A stretch of DNA of 64,000 nucleotides from Symsagittifera roscoffensis. Taxonomy: Eukaryota; Xenacoelomorpha; Acoela; Convolutidae. Where the stretch lies: NCBI RefSeq assembly GCF_963678635.1, contig NC_087068.1, positions 622,001-686,000 on the forward strand. Direction: 5' to 3'. The notes under the pieces are model-generated. The model was given only the letters and a program-made list of their open reading frames with translations, searched no databases and had not been told where the DNA came from. A program made the position numbers and the translations under genes. Below, piece by piece: positions 9,269 through 20,540 of the stretch. The stretch's first letter is position 1. The number at the start of each line of letters is the position of its first letter.

Positions 9269-12200
9269 CCGGAGGGTTACCTCGGAGGGTACCTTGATCA
9301 CCCAAGTTACTTCGGAGGGTACCCTAATCACCCAAGTTACTTCGGAGGGTCCCCCTAAATTTACTAAGGAGGGTCAATAAGATGCTTAATATGCTCCGGA
9401 GGGTTACTTCGGAGGGTACCTCCAAAATTTTCAAATTTTTTGATCTCGCTTAGAAGGTTCTCCCCCTAGCTTCAAAAAGCGTCAAAACAAGCTAAGAGCT
9501 CTAAGGGGAGTTGTTTTAACTTCTTAGGATGATCTCGTGGAAATTTTCCACTAAGGAGGGTTGCTAAAGGGTTTAGCTGACTCCGGAGGGTCACTTCGGA
9601 GGGTCCCCCCAAAATCAAGAAAAAGGGTTATCACACCGCAGTAAAGCCTCTGAAAGCGGTCTACCTGACTTAAAACTAGGTTGGCTGACACGGTCAACCT
9701 TCCCAATTAAATAAGAAGATGTTTTGATAAAATTTTCTGCCGCCCGAAGGGTTGCCCGTGATTTGGACCCTCCGAACCAACAAATTCTAAAAAATTTTTC
9801 TTTTCCGAAATAATCAACCCAAAAACGGTTGCGATTCGGAAAATTGGTCAAAAACGTCGACTTATGGTACCAAAATTATCCCGATCGGATAACTAGTCTT
9901 TGAGAAATCGCCAAAAACGCGTTCGTCAAAATGGCCTTTTTTCACCACCTATATAGGTTCTGAAAGATTTTTTCCGCAATTCCGGTCGAAAGTGCCTAAA
10001 AATACTTGAAATGAGCGTAGCAGCCCTGTACGGCACTGGAATAATGCAAAAAACTGGACCAAAATTGGTTTAGAAACAAAATTTTGGCCAAAAACTATCA
10101 AATTTGGACCCTCCGATTCCTTCCTTTTCCAAACCTTAAGTCGTTAGCTCTATCCACGGAGCTACTCGGAGGGTTACCCAAAAATTTCTCTAGTAACCGA
10201 GCACGTTATGCTAGCACGTTCCTAACGCAAAAAACTGTATTGCTCTAACTCTAAAAACTCAAAAACTCGATCCCCAAAACAGATTGACAAAATACAGAAA
10301 ATTATCAAAATTTTGGTCGAAAAATTTTCGTTTTTCTAACTTCTACTGAGTCTTTGCGCACGCGGTTTCCATAGTGAAGGGGATCGAACTACGTAGCTAC
10401 TCTCTATATAAAAGCTTTTTGCCTATCGGAAAAGCTCGGATATCCGAAAATTTGGGGGTCTACGGTTTGGTCGAAAATTGGTAATTTTCGACAAAAAATG
10501 GGTGTTTCTTGGGTCTAAATAGGAGATAAGTAATATATAATAAGGATAATAATCTATTAATAGTCGTTAATGAATAGTACTATACCCTCCTTTGCACCAA
10601 AATATCCGAATTAAGACCCTTAACTCGGAAATTTGTAATCGATGGAGGGTACAATCGGACCGCGCCAATCGTGCCCCCCACCACTCAAGTTTTAATGAAA
10701 TAGTACCCGAACGATACTAAAATTGCTTCAACGATACCCAACAGTCGTTGCGGATGTTGTCCTTGATGTCCCTGTTGAGTGTGGAACACGTTGATCAGCT
10801 TGCCACTCTACCCTCCGGCCACCGGCAAAATCACCATTAACGTGCTTAAACACTCAAATTACACTCGAGGGAGGGTATCCAACCCTTCACCAAAACACAC
10901 AATCTTTCTATCAGAAACGATATAAATCAATCTGAAATAACAACAAATAGGAAGATCAGATCACATCTCGTCCGGAAATAACATATAAACTGTCACTTTA
11001 CGTTTTTTACTGTTTTTGGTCTTTTTTTTGGATTTTTTTTTACTGTTTTTTGTATTTTTTTGTTTTCAAATAAATTTATTTTTTGCTTTTTCTTGGTTAT
11101 ACACTATTTTTGTTTGGTTTTACGCTTTCTCTTTAATTGTTTTTGGTCCTGACACCTCAGGACAAGCGGGCTCTAGATTTCCCACCTAACCCTCCGGCCC
11201 CCGGAATTTTCGGTGTTAACTAAGTTAAAAAGCTAAATTGCACTAGACGGAGGGTACGCACCTTCCCCCTAGTACAATAACGGTCATTAAGGCCTCTAAC
11301 TCGGGCATACGCCCGGAGCGGAGGGTACGTCGCTGAAACGCTTGCTGATCATGATGGTTTCATGCCTTTAACAGGCCCACCCAGGAGCGCCATAAAAACG
11401 TCTATGTAACATTCACCCAAATATCACACAGCGACGGAGCGTAGAAAAAGTACCTATTAACGACTGGCAGGCGTCAGTTACCTTAATTCTACTCGTTTTT
11501 CACCGTCTCGACCTTGCCAGTTGATTTTCTGGTCTGTCTAGGGCAAAGTAAAAAGTTACCATTTTTAGGCCATCAGTCAAACGACTTTTGATCAGCTTTC
11601 GTTTACATGCGAACACAACCACATAGCTGAGTCTCGGATCCTCAGACTACGTGATTGTCATTAAAAACACGGCTCGAACAACCTATTTTATTATGTTTTT
11701 GTGTGACAGTTCTATATTAAATCCATTGGAGATGGATTGACCCTTTCCTTTTTCTTGCTACTCATGCTCTGAAATATTAAATAATAACGGTGTTAATTAA
11801 GATCTATGACATTATAGCAGCTATATAGTCAGTCTATACAGTCCCTTCACATAGACAGTCTCTGGGGGACCAAGCCTCCGCTCCCATAATATTCTTGAGA
11901 TAACACTCTTATCTCTTATAATTCGTGTCCCGGGAGGGTCCCGTGGTATATTTCTTCCCCCACTGAAGCCTCCTTCTCCACAAATATCCGTCGCTAAGGT
12001 TCTTATCGTGTGTTATTGCCACGATAAGAGACTTCGTAATTTTCTGTCTCTGGTACGACTGTTTTCCACAATATTTGGCGTCGTTCTTTTTTTCGTCTTT
12101 TTTATTCAAAATGGCCGTCTTTTTTCTATTTCTCAGAAATGTTCATTCTTCAATCGAAATTTTAAAAATAAAAATTCTAGAACATTCTGACCCTCCTTCG

Positions 12201-12300
12201 CAACACTTTTTTGTTCATAAGGCCTTTAGTCGTTCTTTTTTACGTCGCCGGAAGGTTGTGCTGTGTCATCTGGCAGAATGGCACACTACGAACCACCTAA
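9269..12300. other. Non-coding region with many dispersed CGGAGGGT / ACCCTCCG motifs
   Basis: No ORF here looks like a gene. The motif GGAGGGT or its complement ACCCTCC occurs again and again in both orientations (for example near 9395, 9595, 9763, 10110, 10170, 10590, 10640, 10813, 10872, 11193, 11249, 11320 and 12190), often within C/G-rich islands such as CCCTCCGGCCACCGG. Two islands near 10,810 and 11,190 resemble each other (ACCCTCCGGCC...CCGG followed about 40 bp later by AAATTACACTCGAGG or AAATTGCACTAGACGG). The region may be the long 5' LTR or leader of the minus-strand element, or a separate non-autonomous element. Confidence 0.5.
9279..9358. repeat. 30-bp tandem repeat, about 2.7 copies, containing CGGAGGGT
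   Basis: Three consecutive units begin ACYTCGGAGGGTMCC and share GATCACCCAAGTT or AATCACCCAAGTT before the next unit; the last is incomplete. It is the densest patch of a motif, CGGAGGGT, that recurs through the next 3 kb. Confidence 0.8.
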
Positions 12301-13329
12301 CTTGAAAGGCGGAGTATTGATGATTTTTCGTAACTGAACTGGAATTGATCTTTTTTATTCGGTTCAAACTGAAAGATCACTTCTTGATTTTTTGTTAAAA
12401 TTAGCTGGTGAAACATTACCTTTAGTCATTGGTTCGGGCAACTTCGTGCGGGTGATTTACCATAAATATTTAATATGAATTGCTACTGGAACTATCACTC
12501 AAATCTCATTAATTCACTCCTTATTAATCAACCGTTTGTCGCAGCAATAACCTTGAGACACAGTAGGTCACACTAAAAATAACCAAAGGAAGTTGATAAC
12601 CGCACAAAAAAGACACGAACGAAAGCATTGTGTCACAAAAGAATCACTGGAAAGACCTCTACAAGTTTCAATAGAAAGACTCGAAGAGCACAATAGGGTA
12701 AAAAGAATGGAAGACCGCAATAGACCATCCAGTTATATTTCGGCTGTTCCCTTTCGGTTGTAGATTTTATTATTTCTGAATTAACGGAGTCAAAAGACAG
12801 TAATCTCTTGGCTCAAAATTTTTTTAAAGATTTTTGCTAAGTGATCCGCTTTTTTCACAATGAGTCATAAAACGTTTTGAATAAGCTTCAAGTTTTTTAC
12901 TTTTAAAAACGAATATTAAAATGCTTTTACAGGTTTTTGTACCCCGAGTCAGTGAAAGATGAGACCTCTTTTCGGGACTACCGGTTCATAATCAGCTGTC
13001 TGTTCAAATTCAGGTGAAATGATACTTTGGGTGGTACATTAGTAGAAAAAATAGTGCAAATCATACTTCCAGCTGAAATGTAGAAAATTAATTATTCAAA
13101 AATCAAAAAATCTTGCTGACCTTGTTGTTCTGACACTTCAAAAAACAGAAAAAAAATGTCTAAATGTTTTTCATGTTTTGAAGATGGGCTTCCACTTTTG
13201 CAAGCTTTTTCTATTCTTGGTCGAACATAAATTACCTCTAAGAGATCTTGCCCACGCAAAAGTCTAGTTCTCGCTTGAAGCAAAGCATTGACATCGTGCT
13301 AATGTTGAGATAGAGCCGGGTCAAGATCT
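12301..13329. other. AT-rich DNA, no gene seen
   Basis: No ORF with recognisable domains, no RNA gene and no clear repeat. Short open frames here are of chance length. Confidence 0.4.
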
Positions 13330-13951
13330 CAGACTCATGTTAGAGATCTCAGACTCAGGCAAATTTTTAGGATGTACAGATTTTCACGATCCGAACCTGG
13401 CATTCCCAGACTTTCGCGACCATAATGATTCGTCGCGACTTTTGCGACCGAAACGGAGATTGCGCGACCAAAATTTGGTATGGCCAGACATTTGCGACCA
13501 AGATATGCAATTTCCAGTCTTTCACGATCGAAAAACTCAGCCGGGAAAATCGCACCCACGGTTTAGACGGCGCAACTAGCGCGGCGCAGGAAAAGACGCG
13601 ATCAAACTCCTCAGCCATTTCCAGACTTTCAAGACTGAAGTGGGTACGGCGCGACCAGCCTGGCTGGCGCAACCAAAAGTTGCCATTTCCAGATCCAGAA
13701 TTTCACCTACGAGGTCGAAAAAGCGCGACTTTCCAGACCAAGTTGCAGACAGCACGACTTTCCAGATCGTGCCGGTCACGCCATTTCCTGAGCCGCAGGG
13801 TCGCGCCGTATCCGCCTCGGTCGCGAACGTCGCGCCTTAGTTTTTCGGTCGCTGAAGTCTGGAAATGTCATCTCTTGGTCGCGAGAGTCTGGACAGATCA
13901 ATTATGAGTTGCGATGTTTTGGTCGCGCCGCCTCCGCTTCGGTCGCGATAG
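13330..13951. repeat. Degenerate minisatellite of GTCTGGAAAT / GGTCGCGA-type units, left part
   Basis: Recurrent words TTGGTCGCGA, CGCGACC, AGTCTGGAAAT and their complements AGACTTTCGCGACC and TTTCCAGA appear in irregular order about every 20-40 bp. The same words resume at 36,062-36,190 beyond the LTR element, so this array was split by that insertion. Orientation appears to switch within the array. Confidence 0.65.
13948..13951. repeat. Target site duplication ATAG (left copy)
   Basis: ATAG directly precedes the TGGAACCT start of the 5' LTR. The same four bases follow the ...ATAACTCA end of the 3' LTR at 36,058-36,061. A 4-bp duplication fits gypsy-type integration. Confidence 0.8.
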
Positions 13952-14070
13952 TGGAACCTGACCTAAACTACATTTTATTACTTCATATAAATTAGATATT
14001 TTACCATTGTAAAAAATTTAATATTAACCAATCATAATCCATCTGACTAACAACCCACTTATTTGTAACT

Positions 14071-14094
14071 GCTGAAATTACTTGTAATTTCAGC
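14071..14094 (+). other. Perfect 11-bp inverted repeat in 5' LTR
   Basis: Arms GCTGAAATTAC and GTAATTTCAGC separated by TT. It is conserved exactly in the 3' LTR at 35,778-35,801 although the LTRs differ elsewhere. It could be an RNA hairpin or a binding site for a dimeric factor. Confidence 0.75.
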
Positions 14095-14226
14095 ACCAGA
14101 GAGATTTGAATTTAACTTAGAAAATAGTTAGCTCTCCTCGAGAACTTCAACAGCCGCAATAAAACCAGTATACTCTAGATCTATTGAGCCTAGCAGAGAC
14201 TAGTTAAACACCCTGAGACTAGTAGA

Positions 14227-14234
14227 TATAAAAG
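14227..14234 (+). promoter_or_regulatory. TATA-like box in 5' LTR
   Basis: TATAAAAG lies about 140 bp before the LTR end. It is the only TATA-like octamer I see in the LTR, and it falls in the block that differs from the 3' LTR, where the equivalent place reads ACATAAAGTT. It comes after the AATAAA, which would be an odd order for a usual U3-R-U5 layout, so the call is weak. Confidence 0.3.
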
Positions 14235-14366
14235 TAAGATTAGGATCGGTAATAGACTAAGAAGTTGCTCGAATCCATCCGGCCGAAAATAAGATAGCGT
14301 GACGAACAGACGGTGTACCCTATCCGAAATTACTCTATGAGTTATACACCTCAGGCATAACTCATC

Positions 14367-14384
14367 TGGTGCGACCATAAGTCT
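14367..14384 (+). other. Candidate primer-binding site
   Basis: TGGTGCGACC begins two bases after the LTR end. TGG is the complement of the CCA end of a tRNA, and this is the expected position for priming first-strand synthesis. I cannot name the tRNA from the sequence alone. Confidence 0.6.
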
Positions 14385-15600
14385 CGAATAAAGACCTTAA
14401 AAATCAAATTAGCTTAAAATTAACCAAAAACAGATTAGAAATAGACAAAACATTTTCAATATGTTACACGACAATAACTTAATTGAATGGTCTCTACGAC
14501 TCAATAGACCAGAGCAGCTATTCCGTACAATACGAGAATTACCCGGTATTTGAAAAAGACCTCGGACAAGAGACGAAATACGACTACATAGAAACTTGCC
14601 ATTTAGTTTCATGGTCGTACGGCAAAAGCCAACACAAACTTTTATATTTAGAATTTTACTAGCAATGAATTTAGATTTTCATTTGCAAACATGAAATCCT
14701 TGAAGAAAATCTTCAAAAACATTTCAGGCGCTAAATAAAGTTATTATTGTTCAATAACCATTTTTAAAAACATCTCAAATCGTTCTCTCCAATTCTGCAG
14801 TACTATATAAAAAATATTTGAAAAAATTTATTGAGAATAAAAACAAAAAATAGTAGCATGACAATAAATTATTTGTAAATATAAATCATCTTGTTGTTCC
14901 AGCTTCATCGCCTAAAAATAACAGCAATCATAAATCAACTAATATCATCAATACTAAAAGTTTCATTAATTTCAGTTATTTCACAAAGTTTATCTTAAAT
15001 CTTATATCCCTTAAACTTAATTTTATTCAATCTTAAACCAGATCATCAAGGCTTTCCTTGGATCTAATTTAATTTTCTATTTAATAATTTTAATTCTGAT
15101 CATCAAGGCTTATCCTTGGATCAAAAAGAACAATTTTGTTCTCCCCCACCCACTTATCAAGTGTCTAACGACCTCAAACGTCGATTCACTACCCAACCTT
15201 TTCAATAGACCCAGGACGAATAGAAATTGTTTAAATACTAACCATTCAAATTAAGCTAAACAGTGAAGAAATTCGGTTATTCGTCCTTCACTTGACCCCT
15301 CCTCTTATACGACCTAAGATAAATCTTAAAGTTAGTAAGTTTAAAATAGTATCTAACGAACTACTTGCGTTCTAATTATACCTGAACCTTGTGGATCGAT
15401 TTACTATTCTCCAACCCTTGAACACAATCACTACCCCTAAGTAAGATTAAGAAAGTTAACACCTTAGCTTATACTAGCCACGAGAAAATAAAAGTCATTC
15501 TTCGGAATCGATATACTTTTTTCTCCAACCCTAAACAAAAAGACCCAGGTTAAGCTAACCAAACAATCGTAAGAACTAACAGTCTAGGAAATTAAAATCA
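14385..15600 (+). other. Leader region of the LTR element, non-coding
   Basis: About 1.2 kb between the primer-binding site and the first open frame. No recognisable gene. It holds a duplicated hairpin at 15,041 and 15,098 and is otherwise AT-rich. Long leaders are common in env-carrying gypsy elements. Confidence 0.6.
15041..15122 (+). repeat. Paired hairpins GATCATCAAGG...CCTTGGATC in the leader
   Basis: GATCATCAAGGCTTTCCTTG followed by GATC (15,041-15,064) and a near copy with one extra base in the loop (15,098-15,122). Each folds through CAAGG/CCTTG flanked by GATC on both sides. Two identical stem-loops in a retroelement leader are candidates for RNA dimerisation or packaging signals (inference). 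Confidence 0.65.
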
Positions 15601-15641
15601 CTAAAGACAATTTTGCATCCATCATCCTAAACTTTATATCA

Positions 15642-15923
15642 TTGAAAAACCTAGAAAATAAACAAACAATCGTAATACACAACTGTGAAATAGATAATCA
15701 AAAATACGATCTTGTAATAACGCCGCATACACAAACAGTTGAATACATTCACACAAAACGACAAACACTAAAAAGAACAATTTTAAGTAAACAAAAACAG
15801 ATAACACGAAAAAGATTTTCAAAACATAGAAATGCATTTTCCGAATCAGAAGATAGTAGTCTAGACGCACTATACAAAAAAGAAGACTCAATAAGTAAAA
15901 ATTATCCAACCCAGGATCCATAA
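15642..15923 (+). CDS. Small ORF upstream of gag, unknown
   Basis: An open frame of about 93 codons, basic and Ser/Lys-rich, including RKRFSKHRNAFSESEDSS. It has no ATG near its start and the frame is open further upstream, so the true start is unknown; the listed start is a TTG. After its TAA the frame continues as acidic/basic Ser-rich sequence (SDSETTSISSKKGK) to about 15,990, so the stop may be a nonsense change. It is in a different frame from gag, which begins at 16,079. No family recognised; it could be an accessory product, part of an older gag start or a chance ORF. Confidence 0.35.
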   Translation: MKNLENKQTIVIHNCEIDNQKYDLVITPHTQTVEYIHTKRQTLKRTILSKQKQITRKRFSKHRNAFSESEDSSLDALYKKEDSISKNYPTQDP

Positions 15924-16078
15924 TATTTTTCCGATTCAGAAACAACTTCAATTTCATCGAAAAAAGGAAAAAACAGAATAAAAAAAGAAATATAAACACA
16001 AACCAGTACATCTATACAATTGGAATCAACCAATTAGACATATTAATAAATATATATTAACAGTTGTCAAACGAAAAA

Positions 16079-19000
16079 ATGAGCAACACTCAAAATGACG
16101 AAAGCCCAGACGCAGAAGCAGTTTTTCCCTTTGTTATATATTCACTAAATGATAGAGGACAAACACGATTTTGCAAAAATTTACTCGTAAATTTGTTTGA
16201 ACCAGGAATCAGTCCATGCAAATCAGAATTCCCAGATATAAAAATCAAAAGACAAATTATAGAACATTATTTAAAGGAAATATGTAAGCTAACACAACAA
16301 TACGGAATCTACACCATAGAAATCAGTACACCAAGAACATCACGAAATAAATATGTTATTCAAAAAGACGATATTGGTTTAGAATTTTCAAATGCATTCA
16401 CAGAATATATCAAAAGCATACAATATCACAACTCACAGAGAGCAAACTCGATATTCACCAACGAAGTTTTTGCAATAATATATATTTATTTATCTATATT
16501 GGAAAGAACAGAAGCTCAAAGTACATCACCAGTCCAAACATCAAAACACACAAAAGTAAGAAACGAAATCGCCGCATTCTCAACATTTTTAAACGCAATT
16601 CGTTAAAATTTTATCAACAATGATGTTTCACAAAAAACTAAACAGGATATACAAAAAATACTAGCATGGTTTACAATTGATTACTTTACACACAACATCG
16701 ACTTCATTGAACAAGCAAGAAAAAACTTTAGACCTCAAAGTACCAATGACGACACTGTCATTGCACAACAATCAGATTACGTTTAGGACCCTGAATGGTC
16801 TCATCCGGCACTTTTAAATTTTCCAGAAAACATCTCAAGTCAAGCATTAATTACAATATCTCTTCACCCAGATTATGTAAAAATAACATCATTAACAATT
16901 GATGCAACACCTTTAAATTATAATACATTTTTACCCGACACACAAAATAATAGCTTAAATTCAACAGTTATACATCATGAAAACCTCAATAGAACTAGAA
17001 ATCTTACAGAACAAGATATTCAAACACCATCACACTTCATAAATGAAGAAATAGTCCACACAACAGTAACAGCTACACAACAAAGTATCTCACCGATACA
17101 TCCAAATCTCACAACACCAAAAAATAGAATTACAACACTACCACAAGTAACCTTACAATCAACCGTTAAACCCTCGGTTGCCCCTAAATATTCACATATG
17201 GATTACCAGACATATAGACCAATGACAAAACCGTCAAGACCACGAAAAACGTTCACAAGAAGCAATTTTGCAGAACATAACTATAATTACGCACATTCAT
17301 CAAAAACAAATCACCCTCCACGAAGAAATAACAACCACGTATGTTCTCACTATTGGAATCTCCCAAACACATCAACCAATTCAGTAAATTTTCAAAATAA
17401 TTCACACCCTCCACAAGATCACAGTGATAATTACCCATTTTTTCAACAAAATAAGAAAAAACAACAAACGCCTTATTACACAAATTACTTGTCATCTGAT
17501 GATGATGATTATTAAAAACCAGACGCACCATATACACAAGAATATTGCACACAAAGACCGCGACAATCTGAACCATCCCAAAATTTGAAAACTTACCATC
17601 AAAGTCCAACAGATATACAAAATCAACAACTAATGCATATACCAAACTCAATTAACACACAATCTTTTCAACCTATACAATCACAGAACCCAATGACTAT
17701 GCATTCCTACCAACCAACTCAAATGCAAAATGAAATACCATTACCATACTACCTACAACAACATGAAATAACAAAAAATCAACTTACAAATTTTTCACAA
17801 ATACCAAATGCCGCAGAATCACTACAAATGACGATAAATCCATACCTCATGGGAGGATCGTCAATAACATCTAAAAAACCATTAATGGTATTCATAGGAA
17901 CAGACCCCGAATACTCAGTAGAAGATTACGTAAACGCAGTCACGGCAAATTTAATTTTTAATATAGGCCCCGAACCAATTAATACACCACTCCATCAAAA
18001 GTGGACACAAAGACGCACATCGTTAATACAAACAACACTAGATGGCCCAGCCCAAAAATGGTTTTCAGTATTACTTATAGACATAAAATCAGATTGGAAA
18101 AGATTCACACAAGAATTTTCAAAAATGTTTGATTCTGTAAGAAACAAACAATATCAAAGAGTTTTATGCAATGAAATTCGCAGGTTACCAAATGAAACAA
18201 TTAAACAATTAGCAGTTCGAATCGAAACACTAGTTCGAAAAACATATTCACTTAATACACGTGATTACAAAAATACAAAAATGACAGAAATTTTAATGAT
18301 GACCTTAACACCACAACTCAGGAAAATTGCTATAAAGAAAAGAGCAGCTCAACCCTCCTCAATTCGACAACCAGATTTAGATTTTAGATAACTAGTAGAT
18401 AAACTAGAACAAGCAAAAATCACATTGAAACTTGAAGAAACAGAGAATCTAAAACTACAATATGTTAATCACATTGCAACAAATGCCACACACATAAATA
18501 ACATACAAGAATCAGATATAGATCTATCTGAAAAAATCACTGAAATTCTAAACATCTATGAAAAGTACCCAATTAAAAAGGGTAAACCATCTTTCAAAAA
18601 TTGGTGTAATTATTGCCAAAGATACGGACACAGTATTTCCGAATGTAGACAAAAACAACAAGACAATGAAAATAAACCTCAAAAACAAAAAGAACCAAAT
18701 AAGTCATTTTATCAATACATGAAAAAGGATCAAAACCAACCAAACAAGAATATACATAGCAATGATAGCTCTGGAAAACCACTTCCAAGCAATCCAAATT
18801 TTTCTAGAAATCAATCACAATATAACTCTAGTTATAGAGGTAGATCACCCAAACAGAGAAATTCACGAAATTTCTCACAAAACAGATATAATCGATCGAA
18901 TAGTCGAAACAACTATCCACGATCGAATTCAAACGCAACAGAAGTTGTTACTGCATCCAGTTCCCAATCAAACTCAAGGAATAGACACTTTTTCAACAAC

Positions 19001-19765
19001 AGATTGCAAAATTCATCATGCAATAGAAATAGAAACTATTCAAAGAATAGGAATAGAAGTTACTCAAACAATCGAAATCAAAATTATCTAAACAACAGAT
19101 CACGAAATAATTCAAATAATAGATCAAATTATCAGAGATCAAATGATAACTATCAGAACAGATCAAGAAACAATTCACGAAATCGGAACTCAAGTTATAA
19201 CAATAGATACAGAAATTATTCCCAGTCACTTCATAGGAATAATAACCGTTACCCCGATTCTCAACATCGATATAGAAGTAACACACCAAAACATTAAAAA
19301 CAAATCAACCAAGTACAAACAAATGAAGAAATAACTTCAGACCCCCCAGGTATTGATAACACGGAAAATAATGAATTACAATTAAACCACATAAATTGCG
19401 AATCAGCAGATTTTGAAAGTGATACAGATAACACTATGATATTTAATATGATAACAGCCGAAAATGACTATGAACCTATCATATACGAACAACCCTTCAG
19501 TTCACACATATACAAAAATCAATTAGAACTTCTGAATAATTATTATATGGGACCAACTAATAATAATTTACAAGTTACTCAAGAATTAAACGGAATTAAC
19601 ATTGTTATTAAACCTAATTAAAATGACAAAAAACAATGCTCAAATAATCATATTTATCAAAACATTCAAAAAAACAACCACAAAAAAAACTTGGTCAATC
19701 ATATTTCTCTTAGAGAGCCCAAAAAAAAGAATTTCAACCACCAGATCTTGAAATTGATTTTTTAA
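16079..19765 (+). pseudogene. gag: gag frame: capsid-like domain, CCHC zinc knuckle, Asn/Arg/Ser-rich tail
   Basis: One reading frame runs from the ATG at 16,079 to TAA 19,763 without any indel but with six internal stops: TAA 16,604, TAG 16,784, TAA 17,513, TAA 18,389, TAA 19,295 and TAA 19,619. Parts in order: N-terminal region of unknown fold; Pro/Gln/Asn-rich linker (17.0-17.8 kb); gag/capsid-like helical segment around PEYSVEDYVNAV and GPAQKWFSVL (17.88-18.35 kb); CCHC knuckle CNYCQRYGHSISEC at about 18,605; a long Asn/Arg/Ser tail of NNRSRNNS type (18.8-19.3 kb) likely to bind RNA; acidic C-terminus. Gag would build the particle and bind genomic RNA. All six stops are TAA or TAG, each one base from CAA or CAG, the common Gln codons of this frame. 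The frame ends inside the protease overlap. Confidence 0.75.
19723..19729 (+). promoter_or_regulatory. Candidate -1 ribosomal frameshift site AAAAAAG at the gag/pro junction
   Basis: In the gag frame the codons are CCC AAA AAA AAG, so the heptamer reads A_AAA_AAG, a canonical -1 slippery sequence. Slipping back one base leads directly into EFQPPDLEIDFLIDSG, the protease frame, while the gag frame stops at 19,763 (TAA TAG). The overlap is 37 bases. I did not find a clear downstream pseudoknot by eye. A chance one-base loss in the A-run is the alternative. Confidence 0.6.
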
Positions 19766-20115
19766 TAGACTCAGGAGAACGGTCAAATATCATTAACATC
19801 CCTACATGGAATGAAATCAGAACACTACATCTACATCCGAATCTAAAACCTCTCGAAACATCTAGTAAACTAGCAACAGCACAAGGATCAACATTAGTAG
19901 GTTATGGAGAAATCCAACTGTCCCTTGTTCCCACAAGAACAATGGAACAAAACAAGATTCTGAACAAACCATTCAAACAAACATTTCATATTACTAATAT
20001 TAAACATAATATCATTGGAATACCATTTATCACTAAATACATACCCACAATAAACATCTTAAATTGGAAACTTCATATAAAAGATAAATATACAAGAGTG
20101 AAAACACAGCCTTAA
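19729..20115 (+). pseudogene. pro: Retropepsin-like aspartic protease
   Basis: This frame carries DFLIDSGERSNII, where DSG (19,768-19,776) is the catalytic triad in place of the usual DTG. About 85 residues later comes NIIGIPFITKY, matching the hydrophobic-hydrophobic-Gly flap-end motif (ILG) of retropepsins. It would cleave Gag and Pol precursors as a homodimer. The frame ends at TAA 20,113 and sequence of Pol character resumes in another frame from about 20,103, so there is an indel at the protease/RT boundary. Confidence 0.75.
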
Positions 20116-20540
20116 CATTCTTTCAAAGATTAAACAAACAACCACCATTTTTCTCAAAATTCTACCCTATTTATAATCAAGAACGAAAACACCTGAATCC
20201 ATTATCAGGAAGTGTATATAATTTTTCAATAAAACAAGTTCATCAGTATGACAAAAGTCAAAACAGACAACAAATTTACATGTCAGATTTCGAATTTAGA
20301 CCCATTCACAAATTTTTCAAAATAACAATCTCATCTATAAAATATGTGAAAAACACAAATTCTGATATTATTTCACTACACGTGTATAATAATACACCAA
20401 ATAGAATAACACTAACCCCAGGACTCTTGGGATATTGTGAAACAAATGCTACAACTTCACCTGTAAAAGAAGTAGCACACAGAGTTAATAATATATTACA
20501 ACTATTAGATATTTGTCAATCAACAATTCTTGATGAATGA
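20103..20540 (+). pseudogene. Protease-RT linker segment of pol
   Basis: A frame of about 145 codons (first ATG at 20,280) between protease and RT, containing NTPNRITLTPGLLGYCE. The position and the ITLTPGLLGY-type beta segment fit the linker seen between protease and RT in gypsy pols. It ends at TGA 20,538. The next part of pol is in another frame and overlaps, where GATGAA is locally duplicated (a 4-bp insertion is likely). Confidence 0.5.

Larger units (their letters stand above)
13952..14364 (+). repeat. 5' LTR (413 bp)
   Basis: Starts TGGAACCTGACC and ends GGCATAACTCA. It closely matches 35,659-36,057. It contains an 11-bp inverted repeat GCTGAAATTAC-TT-GTAATTTCAGC (14,071-14,094), an AATAAA at 14,158-14,163 and a TATAAAAG at 14,227-14,234. 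The stretch of about 50 bp after AAACACCCTG is unlike the same position in the 3' LTR. Confidence 0.92.

Noticed and set aside
11909-12305. Short ORFs on both strands
   Set aside because: Chance length in AT-rich DNA; no domain, no repeat support.
14367-14384. Naming the primer tRNA
   Set aside because: TGGTGCGACC fits a tRNA 3' end in general, but I cannot match it to a particular tRNA without a tRNA set from the species.
15634-16011. Minus-strand hydrophobic ORF of 125 codons
   Set aside because: It is the complement of A-rich plus-strand sequence, which gives Phe/Leu runs by composition; no conserved start or motif.
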